Shown here: piece after piece, positions 35,624 through 47,490 of the stretch | Numbering within the stretch: position 1 is the first letter of the stretch | Layout: each line of letters opens with the position of its first letter | Assembly: GCA_038496675.1 (NCBI GenBank) | Contig: CM076649.1 | Location: 20,937,422-21,001,421, forward strand | Length of the DNA: 64,000 bases | Source: Rachycentron canadum | Lineage: Eukaryota; Chordata; Actinopteri; Carangiformes; Rachycentridae | Reading direction: 5' to 3' | Program-made: the position numbers and the translations under genes | Notes under the pieces: model-generated | Database searches by the model: none | What the model saw: only the letters and a program-made list of their open reading frames with translations | Told to the model about the DNA's origin: nothing

Positions 35624-38600
35624 TCAGGGCCACGTGCAGCACTTGCAGCTGTCAGCAAATACAGTTCCGGTCCCGCAGTACCTCTCGTAGGTGTTGCCAC
35701 CAGCACACATGTAGAAGCTAATCTTGTTGTCTGTGTTGGCATACAGCCCGTCAGTTTTGCCGTTGCAAAAGCCGGAACCTGGGGCATGAGTAGTGGTGGT
35801 GGTGGTGGTGGTGGTGGTGGGTGGGGAAGTGGTGCTAGCACCAGGTCTGGCAGTGCTGGTAGGGGGCAGTGGTGGCAACTCTGTATGAGACAGGGAGAAA
35901 AAATGTTTGTTATTGAATAGGAATGAATGACTCAAATAAAAATCAATGGTCTATAGCGCTGACTTTAATGAATAATCCAGGCAGCACTGCAGATTATTAC
36001 CCCACTAAATTACAGGAGGTGGGTTGTTGTCAAGGCTCAATCAGTATGGTTGTATCCCTCTCTTGATGTTGTTACCAGCAGAACATCATTTATTATTCTG
36101 GCATTTTCCCTCTGCCAAGGAGGTCTCTTTTACCTGTATCTATTTGTTTGTGTACACAACAACTGATTTGCACCAAACATGGTGAAGGGATTGGTCCTGT
36201 GAGCTTTTTCCCACACTTTCATTAGTTTCAAGGTAAATTATGTTTTGACCTTGATGCAAAAAATGAGACATATTTATGGTGTTAAGATCAATGACTTTGT
36301 ACACTTTGGTGCACATCCAGATAATAATTTGGATGTGATATATCCTAGAATGATGATAGCACTACCTGAAATACATGATTGACAACCAACACAACTTAAA
36401 TCATATCAGGATAATAAAACTTCAGGGTCGTTTTCTCTGAGATGTTATTTAAAAAGTGATAACTGAAGAAATATGCTATAAACTTACCAATATTAAGAAG
36501 TTTGCGAAGATGAGCCAGCAGAGGGTGCTTTCCTTGTCCGCAGAATCGTCCTGCAAAGTCATCCAAATCAAGGGCCCACACAAAGGCCCCGCCAAACTTC
36601 TGCTCCTGCAGGTAACGCACCTGTTGGGGCAAAAAACATAAACTGTGTAATTACCTTGGATACACTGTGATAGTGGCAAAAATATAGAGATGATCTTCTA
36701 CCTACCTTGATCTCATAGCTCTCCATGGTGTCAAATCCCACCCACTCATTGTTCTTGATGGCATAGGGAACTTTCTGGTCCTCAATCCAATGAATTTGGG
36801 TGTCCTTCACAAAGTCACAAATCTAGACCATAGACAATATGATAAGCCATTAAAACCATGTAGAGTACATTATGTCATAATGAGTGTAGTCGGGCTACAT
36901 CTAAACCTTACCTCATAGTAGGACCAGAATCCAGCTTCACGTGTGAATGGTCCGGCTGATGCAGGGCCACTAGCTGGAGCTCCAACACCAGTTTTTGAAG
37001 ATGTCAGACGGAAAGTGCGACCATAAGATGCAAACCCCATCCTCAGCTTCTCCACTGGGGTGCCGTTGTCTCTCCAGTACTTCATGGCATAGTCCTACAA
37101 AAGTTGATGGAGGTGAAGTGAAAATCACTAGACATTGGTGTTTGTGTCAATGGCAATTTTATACTGAGTAAAATTGTTTGACAATATATTGGCCAATACA
37201 AAGGTGTCATTTGTCTTCAGTTCCTGTCTACTTACTGTGTTGAAGTAGATTAGGTCACCAAAGTCCTCAGAGCCACGGAACAGTGGGCTGTTGTGTCCAG
37301 TAAACTGCTCCCAAGTTCCATGGAAGTCGTAGGTCATCACATTGATGAAGTCCAGCTCCCTGGAGAGGGGGTAAAACATATACTAATTTCAAAAACCTTT
37401 CCAAAATACCCACCTTTATCTTGAAAAAGGCATTCAAGTAAGCACACTCACTTTGCAATCTCAGCAATCTCATATCCACCATCGATAGTTCCCTTTCCAG
37501 CTGCCACTGCAGCACTCAGCATAAGCTGAGGGTTGCCAGTGGACTTGGCCTCTGCTGCAAAGGCAGCAACAAGTTCCTGCAAACACATTAATGAAGAAGC
37601 AAAAAAGACATACAGCATGAGCTAAATCACACGACAATAGCTGTCAGTAGTGATTTGCAGGCTGAAACTGTAGAGAGCCCTGTACCCACCCTGCAGAGCA
37701 GAGTAAACCTCTGTTTGTCCTCTGGGGGACTTCCACGAGCTCCAGGGTACTCCCAGTCCAGATCCAGACCATCAAATCCATGAGTCCTCAGGAATTTGAT
37801 AGAAGACTGGATGAATTTCTGACGGTTGGCTGGAGTGGACACCACCATGGAGAACCTGCAGGGAACAATGAACTCTGTTAAAGATTCCAGGGAAAGTAGG
37901 CTAAAAGTGTTAATTAGCAGCTAAGAGCTTTGGAAACAATTGACTGCAGTTTTAAAGATTTATGTGATAAATATAGATGGGAAATTAGTTTTGTTATTGA
38001 TACATTATAATTTTGCATTTTGATATTTAAAAAAAAACATTATCTGGTTAGCCATTACATTACTCGCTCTGCACATGCAGTAAAGCATGTAGAAGTATTA
38101 AAAAGTGTTTCAACAATGTGGCTACACACTGAAATAATCCTGTCTAATAATTGGGTAACATATTATGTTTCCTGTGGAGTATATGCCCAGCTTGACCCGC
38201 ATGCAGCATGACCATCAGATGGTACTTATTATTCTGGCACACAGAAAGTCTTGGCTTCAACACTGACTAACCCCATCCAGATGTGAAAGTATATGGGCCA
38301 AGCTCGAGCCAAGGGTACAGTCTTATGTCATTCTTCAACATGTCGTTTATTTTAAATGTTACTCACTGTCTTGAACCAAAGTTCCAGCCACCAACAGCCA
38401 GCATAGTCTTCAGATGAGGATTCCTGGTAACAGCAGAGAGGGTCAACAACATTTCCATCTCACTTCAATGCATGTAATTGTTTGCAACAGGATAGTTGAT
38501 CCATGCATCGTTTAGGCTTGAGTGAACGTGTCACTTTTGCATTTTGTGATTGGAACCATCTTTGCGCATGAATCAGCAATTCTTTCTCTCAGTTAACATC

Positions 38601-39154
38601 ACCCTGCTTTGGCTTCTACCAAAGGCACCAAACTTCTATAAGTCCAATCTCACCATAGTTTAGTGTCTGACCTTAATGCCTTACCTTAATACAAGGATAT
38701 TATCTTTGTCCACTTACTTGGTCTTCAGAGTGTTGAAGGACTTGTAGAGGACATCATCATTCCACTCGTAGGTAACCAGCTCGTTGTTATGGTTGATGAT
38801 GGAGAAGGCATAGATCAGGGTGGTACAAAGGAAGGGGTCCACATCTTGTGGTGTAAACTTGCCTTCACCAGATCTGTACTGGGACCAGTTGGTGAAGTAG
38901 CATGCCATCTGGGTGGCAGATCCTGTGTTGGAGTAAAGGAACGTTAAAGCACCCTGATTCCAGTAATGATATAAAGTGAAACATCAAATCAAAGAATGTG
39001 TGTTGGGACTTACCCAGCTGGCATATCACCAGACATAAGCCTAAAGAACACACATAAAATGTGTTAATGAAGAATAATTTGTGTGTGTATATACAGTATA
39101 CACATGATTATACACATGAAGATTAATACCAGCAAAAATTGTGAGCCTGGTCAT
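35624..39154 (-). CDS. chia: acidic chitinase (gene B), GH18 plus chitin-binding domain, complete
   Basis: Exons: 39130-39154, 39014-39040, 38718-38922, 38367-38423, 37690-37855, 37452-37576, 37236-37359, 36912-37094, 36706-36822, 36488-36620, 35624-35880; 1419 nt, 472 aa. Signal peptide about 1-21, then the GH18 barrel starting MACYFTNWSQYR. Active site intact: AVGGWNFG (95-102), DGLDLDWEYPG with Glu140, MTYD around 210-213, and FVWALDLDDF near the end of the barrel. A Thr/Pro linker (388-424) contains ten consecutive Thr (409-418). The C-terminal chitin-binding domain has all six cysteines (426, 446, 456, 466, 468, 469). Family enzymes are secreted endochitinases hydrolysing beta-1,4-GlcNAc chains; in fish they act in stomach digestion of prey exoskeletons and in defence. 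Very similar to gene C, so a recent tandem duplicate. Confidence 0.95.
35796..35828. repeat. coding (GGT)n / poly-Thr microsatellite in gene B
   Basis: Trinucleotide run in the last exon of gene B encoding ten consecutive threonines of the linker between catalytic and chitin-binding domains. Length changes would alter linker length without breaking the frame. Confidence 0.85.
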
Positions 39155-39297
39155 CTTGAATTCACTTCTCACACCTTACTGGACTGCTACAAGAGAAAAA
39201 GTGAACCAAGGCCTATGATTGAAGCAACACAAGAAAGTTAGTGTTCTCAAGATTATCACAATCAAAATGATGATTTTGTTTTCTCTTGTGAACGCAC

Positions 39298-39350
39298 CTT
39301 CGGACCAGATGAAAGACCCAAACTGCAGCAGCAACTTTTGTCCTTTTATA
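39298..39350 (-). promoter_or_regulatory. chia: TATA box and non-coding first exon of gene B
   Basis: TATAAAAG at 39343-39350 (minus strand). About 30 nt downstream begins a short non-coding exon ending CCGAAG|GTGCGT at 39298. The next exon, starting after a CTCTTGTAG acceptor near 39186, carries the ATG at 39154. Confidence 0.7.
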
Positions 39351-40974
39351 CAGGTGGAAGGAGGAGCTGCAGCAGCCTTTGATCAGTGTCCAGTAAATAT
39401 GACAATTAATAGAACGTGTTTTGATAAGATCTTGCAAAGTCTGAACAAAAAGAATCAACTCAGTGCAGAATTGTTCATAATCAGCACATGGCCTGATGTA
39501 GGCCAGTGGAAATACCATTTATTATCATATTGTTAATCAGCCTAAGACCTTAGAGCTCTGTGGATCATAGTCTATCTGGACTATGATCTACGGAGATTTT
39601 GGTATTTATGAATGTATTTTCGTCATGTTTGTTATTATTTCTTTATGTCACATCGTCATTGTAACTTTGTAACAGAGATTAAAATGTAACTTTTAAACAA
39701 ATCAATTAAAATAAAAGTCAATTAATAGTTTATTAAGAGCAGTGCTTGATAAAAATGAACACGAAACTGACTCAGATCATGTTGTGAGACCTGGTTCTTT
39801 TAAATGTCATTAGTGAAAGTGAACTGTGAGAACTTTGAAAAGTGAGAACTTGTGAGAAAGATGATTGGACAGTTCACACTGGAAACTGAGACACACTCAG
39901 GAAACATGAGGAGAGAGAGGGCATTCTTCATCAGAACTAAACCAGGGGTTTACATGGTGTCTTAGACCACCAGGTCACCATGAGTCCCTGGAAGTAGAAG
40001 AATAATAAGCAGACTGACAATTCAATAAATAGGTAAGCAAATAAAGTTTATAAATGTGCTTCCTATTTTATTTTTTTATTCTAAACATATGTTGTTCAAA
40101 GTAAATTAATGCTGTATTTCAAAGAAATCTTTGGGAATTTTTTTTTTTAAATAAATACCCGTTGGGCCCCTCTAAGCAGTGTTTATACCATTATGTAAAA
40201 AATAATCTGACACCAAGTAAAAATTCACCAAATTGATTTTTTTAAATTCCAAATGTACACATTGTGTACATATTGTGTGCATGTTTGTTTTAAGAAGAAT
40301 GTTTAAAAGATAGATTAGATATAAAACCTTCAATGTTGTCACATCGTAAACACCCACATTGTAAGACCAGCACACATCAACCTAAAGCCCCTTGAAGGAG
40401 GTTTAATTCAGAGCACTGCTGGTAGCGTAGAGGTTGTATGTGCAGCCTTACTGAAAATATTCCGAGACATTGCTGTGCAGTTGAATTTGTTAACCCTCTG
40501 GGCCCCCTAATACTCTCAGGCCCAAAGCAGTTGCCTGTTTGTTAAAAAAAAAAAAAAAAAGTGGTTCTGTGGCAGTTGTTTGGTTTTTGTGTAACAGTTC
40601 TGACAAACACACAGACACGGGTGAAAACATGACCTAATTACTTTATCTCTCTTCGTTGTTGAACACTGGCTGTGACCATTGACCATCGAGATGTTGGACA
40701 GCCGACCACTTGTCTTTATGCTCCACAATAATCTGTGGCTGACTCTGAGATAACTCATCTATAAAGCACAAAGATATTTCCTTTACACTGGGCTGACACA
40801 ATTTGTTTCATATGTTATAACTAGTTATCCAATCATGACCAAAACAGAAAATGTAAAATCATTGACTAAAAGAATTAATTCAGACTACCTCACAACTGTT
40901 GGTCATCAAGCACTTAACTAGATGACTGAGAACCTACACTGACACCAACCTTGGAATTTTACCCAATCTCATAT

Positions 40975-41240
40975 CTCCCATACAGTCTAAAGGTTCTTTG
41001 ATTATAAATCAGGTTCAGGTTTTAGATTAATACAGTGAAAGTATCAAAGGTCTTAGTCCACAGAGAAATGCTCACTGCCTGTATTCAGGAACTGAGCCTT
41101 AAAACCAGCCGTCAGGACTTTAGGAACTTTATGATGTCACAGCAAAGCAGTCACTGCCCTCAGTCACGCCCAACCCAGCTGGATTCACTATCCAGGATTT
41201 GCCCTCACAGGTTTAATATCCTGTTGTGATTCAAGTTCTG
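40975..41240 (+). repeat. dispersed repeat family 3, copy 2
   Basis: Shares cagtctaaaggt, a ttaatacagtgaaagt block, agtccacagagaaatgctca, and aaaaccagcc.tcaggacttt with 60695-60930; an inverted copy lies at 24290-24530. Confidence 0.75.
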
Positions 41241-42049
41241 TTGGTAGTGAAATCAGATACTTCAGTGAGGGTGATAGTCTATTATCTAACATCACAAGTC
41301 ATTTACCATATAAACTAGATGGGCAAGGCCAAATAATCCTACACCTGTCTGTCAGATCCAGGTTACACCAAACTATGCAAAGTCATAGATCTTAACACCA
41401 TAAATGTCTCAAGATCCAATATATCAAGATCCAAACATTATTTCCTTAGAAATTGATGATGCTTGCACAAAAGATTGGCTCTTCTGATTGGCTTCATGTA
41501 GATATCAACACTTCAGATACATCAAGTGTAATATCCTGCACTGTACTACTGAACCAGCTTTTAAAGAGATGCTTTCCTAATTTGGGAGGGTTTTTAGATC
41601 TTGCCCCTGTGTGCTTTGAATCCACTGATTTTAATCATATGCATGAATGTAGTGTAATGTGACATAAAAGCATCTCAGCAGTCCTCTGAATGAAAAACCT
41701 CTACACAACAGTGATCCATGATGCAACACATTCTGACAGGAGACAATCGAGGTCAAATTGTCGACAACTCCTCTGGCACAAACATCACGTAAAGACTGAT
41801 TTGCTGGTGATGACACACATCCTCGTAAAGGATCTGATGCCTGTTTACATTTACTATGTCATTTACTGACCTCTTGTGGTGGCAGGAAGGTATCATCTCT
41901 GAAAGCTAGCTTACCTTCCAGCCATTGTTGTTATTGTTTCTGTTATTTTCGTGGATGTGACCATGTCCCATTAACAAAGACGCTTTTCAAGTTGAGAGGA
42001 GAGAAGCTTAATTTGGAGGTTTGATCATTGATCTTTGACTGGTGATTAG

Positions 42050-42087
42050 CATTTCTCCTTCCTGTCTTCAGACAGGAAGGAGAAATG
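42050..42087. repeat. perfect 38-bp palindrome
   Basis: Arms 42050-42067 and 42070-42087 are exact reverse complements (18 bp) around a TC centre. Lies between gene C's 3' end and gene B's promoter. Confidence 0.85.
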
Positions 42088-42599
42088 TGAAGATGCCCAG
42101 GCAGAGCAGCAAGATTCAGGGTGGAGACTTTCTTCGAGGCTGCAGTTCCCTCATTCATCCCTGAGCTCAGTGTAGCTGGTTTGACAGCTCTGTGCTGGGC
42201 TGGTGACAGCTGTGTGCACGTGTGTTACGAGAGACACCACACCATGGAAAAGGAGCTAAAGTGAATGTGTTCACACAGTTGTTGTGTTAATATCAATCCT
42301 GACCATAGCTGATAAATTCCTGCGTGGACTACAGACTCATTTGACCAGGGAGTGATGGTTTCCTTTTCTCGAGCAGACTAAAGCCAGGTGTTAGTGAGTC
42401 TTAGTGGGTTTTTTGACCAGAGGAAAACGGATAACTTAGCCTAACTGCTAACCTGAGTATGAGCAGGGGGGTGAGCTGTTATGTTAGCTTGGTAATGTTC
42501 GTGGTTAATGAGTCAGAGATGCAGCTAGGCCTGATGTAATGTGATGGTTTAGTAACAGAACATGGCAACTGAAGATATCTTTCAGCATGAACACATATT

Positions 42600-42605
42600 T
42601 TTATT
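42600..42605 (-). terminator. polyadenylation signal of chitinase gene C
   Basis: AATAAA on the minus strand about 140 nt beyond the stop codon of gene C. Confidence 0.55.
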
Positions 42606-42746
42606 TGGGAGACAAAGTAACATAGAGTTACAAGCTGTTTTTAAAATCATAGTGTTACAGCTTTTATAGTCAAAAACACAAAGCAGATGTTTCTCCAGAT
42701 GCATTAAGCTTGCTTGGTCAGTACAAGCAGTGACAGGGCTCCACGC

Positions 42747-45700
42747 TTAGGGCCACACACAGCACTTGCAGCTGTCTTCGAAGACTGTGCCATTTCCACA
42801 CTTCCTCAGGTAGGTGCGGCCACCTGCACACACATAGAAGCTGGTCTTGTCGTCAGGGTGGGCGTATGTGCCATCGCGCTTGTCTTTGCAGAAGCCACGT
42901 CCTGGAATAGGGATGGTGGTCCTGGTGGAAGGAGCAATGGTGGTGCCACTGGGCTTACGAGTGGTTGTAAAGGCTGGTGCAGTAGTGGTACCAGCAGGTT
43001 TGGATGTTGTGGTAGCGGCTGGTGTTGTTGTAGTAACACTAGGTCTCTTGGTTGTGGTAGCTGGAAGTGGAGGTGTCTCTGTGAGAGTGGAAACAAAAAC
43101 ACATTATACTGAAAGCTCAGCCACCACTTCTAGAAATGGTACCACAACATTAGTTTTGTCTTACCTCCATAATCTGGGAAAACATTAGCTCACAAAAAAG
43201 ATGAGAAGCAGGACATACCAACGTCAAGGAGTTTGCGAAGATGGGATAGCAGAGGGTAGTTTCCCTGTCCACAGAACTCTCCTTTAAAATCATCCAGATC
43301 CAGAGCCCACACAAAGGCACCACCGTACTTCATGTCCTTCATGTATTTGACCTGTGGATTGAAGAAGAATCTCAAAGTAAGTAAAATGAAGTCTACAGCT
43401 TGAATTTCAGATTCCAGATAAACCCCCAGTTGGTAATCCCTATGTAATGATGGTCCACTTACCTTGATCTCATAGCTCTCCCTGGTGTCAAAGCCCACCC
43501 ACTCATTGTTCTTGCTGGCATAGGGAACTTTCTGGTCATCAATCCACTGAATGGTAGTGCCCTTCAGGAAGGTGCAGATCTGAGGGAACAGATTAAGGAA
43601 ATGTCACTGGATTGTTCTATGCTCCACCCCTTCCACTCGTGTTAGTTTGGAATTTATTTCATTTTATTCAGACTTCACTCAGACCTCATAGTAGGACCAG
43701 AATCCAGCTTCACGTGTGAATGGACCAGCTGATGCAGCACCGCTAGCTGGGGCTCCAACATTAGTGTTTGAAGATGTCAGACGGAAGGTGCGGCCATAAG
43801 ATGCAAATCCCATCATCAGCTTCTCCACTGGGGTGCCGTTGTCTCTCCAGTACTTCATGGCATAGTCCTAAAACAGAGGGATGAAGCATGAGGACAAGAG
43901 GGCAAGATATCTTGTCAAGAATCAAAGGGTGATTCTAGTGTTTTGTTGTTGGGGAACTTGTGAGAGGTGAAGCAGCAGAATTACCCATGTTATTAAAACC
44001 AATTCATTTGTCAAGCTCCAAAGATGCTAGATCCTATGTCTCCCATAATGCAACCAATTCTACATTCACATTACAACACTCCCTGTCTGGTAAATACCCA
44101 TATTTTCAAACTTCAACCCCAGTTTGTGAGGCTACCTTCAGGCTTGACTGGTCAAAATAGTGAGCCTTAGCTCAACTTTTGATTCAATGCATGCGTCCCT
44201 TTGCAAATTTATGTTTTTGTGCACAATTTCTAGTCTCAAAGCCCAATATCAGCATGTTATCACCAGTATCAGTAAAGTTAGTTGTAGCTAAGTAGTTCTC
44301 CTCATAATTAACAGCTGGTGTTTATTGTTAAACACTGAGCCAATCTTTTATAATATTGTCAATAATCCACATCTAAGCCTTGTTAGGTGTCTTACTGTGT
44401 TGAAGTAGATGAGGTCACCCTTGTCCTGTGAGCCACGGTACAGAGGACTGTTGTGTCCGGTGGATCGCTCCCAAGCTCCATGGAAGTCATAGGTCATCAC
44501 ATTAATGAAGTTCAGGTGCCTGGAAATGTATATGGAATTCTGATTAAGACCAGTTACTGAACAAGACAATCATCAAACTCAAAGACTGATATAAAATGTC
44601 AGACTTGTTAAAAAAGAATGCAGTACTTGGCAATCTCAGCAATCTCATATCCAGCATCGATGGTTCCCTTTCCAGCAGACACTGCAGCAGTCAGCATCAG
44701 CTGAGGGTTACCAGTGGACTTGGCCTCAGCTGCATAGGCAGCAACAAGTTCCTGCATATGAAGACAAGTAATAAGACTTGATATGTTTGTGTATGTGTGT
44801 GTGTTATTGATACAACGCAGTATATCTGAGGTGAGCCACCTTGCAGAGCAGACTGAATCTTTTCTTGTCCTCTGGGGGACTTCCACGAGATCCAGGGTAC
44901 TCCCAGTCCAGATCCAGACCATCAAATCCATGAGTCCTCAGGAATTTGATAGAAGACTGGATGAAAGTCTGTCGGTTGGCTGGTGTGGACACCATGATGG
45001 AGAACCTGCAGGGACATTAGCTTGTTGTTAACTAGAACTAAAAGAGTGACAGGCAATGTCTGAGGTAAACTGTTTTTTCAAAGAAGCTAAACTTCAATGA
45101 ATGGACCAGAAGTACTCACTGAGCCGAGCCGAAGTTCCATCCACCAACAGCCAGTAATGTCTTTAGACCAGGGTTTCTATAAATCAGAGATGTGATGTTA
45201 TATGATTTTGCACGATAAAGAATAACAAAGTTAACAAAGGCTTGTTTATCACAGTGAATACAGCTGATCAGGGAAATGTGATTATTAAGGTTCACTCAGA
45301 TTGAACTTTAGCAGCTGAGGAGCACATTTCCCACTGTGATCTTACTTGCTCTTCAGGCCATTGAAGGTCTTGTACAGGGTCTCGTCATTCCATTCATAGG
45401 TAATCAGCTCATTTTTGTTGTTGATGATGGAGAAGGCATAAATCAGATGGGTGCACATGAAGGGATCTACATGTTGGGGAGTGTATTTCCCAGTCCCAGG
45501 TCTGTACTGGGACCAGTTGGTGAAGTAGCACACCATCTGGGAGGCAGTTGCTGGAGACCAGTAAGAGAAAGTCTGTGGTCAGAGATGCCTTCAGTTTCTA
45601 TTATTTGCAGATTGACATAAAGTCAGTGTCAATACAAACTTCACAGTGACCAAGGTTTATTAAGGTTTAACTCACCAAGGTGACACATCACCAGGCACAG

Positions 45701-45863
45701 ACCTACAGAGAGGAAGCATACAGATGAACTTACTGAAGCGTTACTGACATTTTAAATTACAAGAAATATTTATTATGTACTTTCTTAATTCATCATATCA
45801 TTAATGCATCATGTTGATGTGGGCTGACAAGAGTTTACCTGCTAGAACAGTGAGCTTGGTCAT
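42747..45863 (-). CDS. chia: acidic chitinase (gene C), GH18 plus chitin-binding domain, complete
   Basis: Exons: 45839-45863, 45676-45702, 45346-45550, 45120-45176, 44840-45005, 44627-44751, 44396-44519, 43685-43867, 43463-43579, 43219-43351, 42747-43078; 1494 nt, 497 aa. Signal peptide about 1-21 (MTKLTVLAGLCLVM start), then GH18. AVGGWNFG (95-102), DGLDLDWEYPG with catalytic Glu140, MTYD near 210-213 and FVWALDLDDF are all intact, and residue numbering matches mammalian AMCase at the catalytic sites. The linker (388-448) is the longest of the four, Thr-rich with repeated TTTxKPxGT-like units, probably O-glycosylated. The chitin-binding domain (449-497) has six cysteines in the CBM14 spacing. 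Same role as gene B: secreted endochitinase. Same exon phases as the other three copies. Confidence 0.95.
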
Positions 45864-46540
45864 CTCGATTTCAAAGCTCACAACCTCAACTTCAACTTTC
45901 TACGATACAAAAAACAAAGACAAAATATAAATAAATGTAATATGATTGTATATTCATTAAGATTATTAAATTAATCCTCACGTACAGTATAATTTGAAGC
46001 TGTGAAGCAATTTCTTTTTGGAGCGTTGAAAATATCTTGTAACAGAGATCACAGTTTCTTTACCGTTGATGTTTTTCAAAGTTACAGTAATTAGTTACTG
46101 TTACTTAATAGTTAGTTACCTATAGACCTTTGACCTTTTTTAAAGTTTACATCGTGCAAGAAAAAGAATAAGTACCTGACAACATTGAAAATGGCTGCAT
46201 CTACAGTGCCAGCGTCTTGAACATTTTTAATCAGAAATCATTCTAATAATATTAACATAAGTGACACCTAGAGGAAACATTTTTATGATTATTATATTTT
46301 GCATTACAGTTCAGTTTGCGAGCACTTTCCCTGTCACAGCCAATAAGCCCCTAGTTGCAGGTGTAATATTGTCTGGATGACATAAGAGCTCAATCTTCAC
46401 ATTTCCAATCCAGCCCTAAACACCACCACTTTACAGAAAGCTCCAGTCGTCTAACTTCATGTCCTAGACAAAGACACTACAGTCAGGAAGGTCCTGCAAA
46501 CACAAGTCAGGTGAAGAATTGTTGCTGCTGAATTCCTTAC

Positions 46541-46585
46541 CTTGGGATCTCCGAGGAACCAGTGAGTTCTGCAGGTTTTTATATA
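46541..46585 (-). promoter_or_regulatory. chia: TATA box and non-coding first exon of gene C
   Basis: TATATAAAAA on the minus strand at 46576-46585, followed by a short non-coding exon ending ATCCCAAG|GTAAGG at 46541. The ATG-containing exon follows an acceptor ATCGTAG near 45901. Same layout as genes B and D. Confidence 0.7.
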
Positions 46586-46897
46586 CATCCAGGGGAGGAA
46601 GATATCAGTCCTCAGACGTCCTCAACAGGAGGTGCGCAGTAAGGACATATAAAGTATATTGTAGGTAGAAAAAAGGATAAGATAAGTAACATCAGACCTT
46701 AGCTGACAGCTGGTGATAAGCTATAGTATATGGTATAGTGACAGTGCAAAAAACAACATATTTCAGTACAAGATATGGGACTCAGTGTAGGTCACCAGCT
46801 GGCTTTGATTCAGGGCCGTGCGCACCAACAACTTGAAAACATGATGGACACTTTATCACTGAAGCTGCTGGATCTTTCATCACCCAGTCTGAGCTGG

Positions 46898-47209
46898 TCA
46901 CAAATAATTCTCACATCTGTGTGTTAATGTTTGATGTAAAGACTGTGAGGAGCTAGGCAGCAATGAACAACAGTGTATTAGTCCAGTTTTACTATCCAAC
47001 ATAAATGGCCCCTCCCTCAGATATGTGGAGTGCACCAGGGGCAGGGGTGCCAGATCTTTGTCATCATGGTGACAATAATAAGGTTGTGGAATGGTCACAG
47101 TTTGGTCAGGTTTAGGCTCGAAAACTACTTGATTACGTTTGATTTCCTCTGCCGCTGATGCTCGTTTCTTGCTGCGAGCGGGTGATGGTAATTGAAGGGC
47201 TTCAGCCAT
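46898..47209 (-). other. 103-codon open frame linked to a dispersed repeat, unrecognised
   Basis: Begins MAEALQLPSPARSKKRASAA and continues with a basic then mixed composition. I do not recognise a domain. Its start codon lies just upstream of a family 2 repeat copy (from about 47225). May be a remnant of the coding part of the element that spread family 2, or a chance frame. No promoter, splice or poly-A evidence. Confidence 0.2.
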
Positions 47210-47224
47210 GGTATATTTACATAG

Positions 47225-47490
47225 CAGTATGTCCTCTGAGCAGCTCAGTCTTGAGGGTAGATTAGAAGCTACAGTTAGTCACTGTCAGAAAGTGGTGAGG
47301 GTGATAAAGGGCTAGTTCATTAGCATGCTAACTACAGAAGAAGAAAGACATGATAAAGACAAGTGTTTGTTTCCACCTCTGGAGACAGATGTTGGTGAGT
47401 AAAGGAATAAAATCTGATGCTGAACTCAAATGTTTCTTCTAGACTGAAAAGTAGATTTTTAATAACTGTTAATGCTAATGTTGCATAATG
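47225..47490 (+). repeat. dispersed repeat family 2, copy 3
   Basis: Contains gtcctctgagcagct, ttagcatgctaac, ttccacctctggagacagat and ggtgagtaaaggaat, in the same order as at 20155-20425. Confidence 0.7.

Larger units (their letters stand above)
39360..42590. other. intergenic between gene B and gene C
   Basis: About 3.2 kb with no supported gene. Contains a small inverted repeat (gatcatagtc arms, 39563-39588), a poly-A run at 40543-40560, a family 3 repeat (40975-41240) and the palindrome at 42050-42087. Confidence 0.6.

Noticed and set aside
42714..43188. Plus-strand frames of 132 and 113 codons
   Set aside because: Antisense shadows of the Thr-rich last exon of chitinase gene C.
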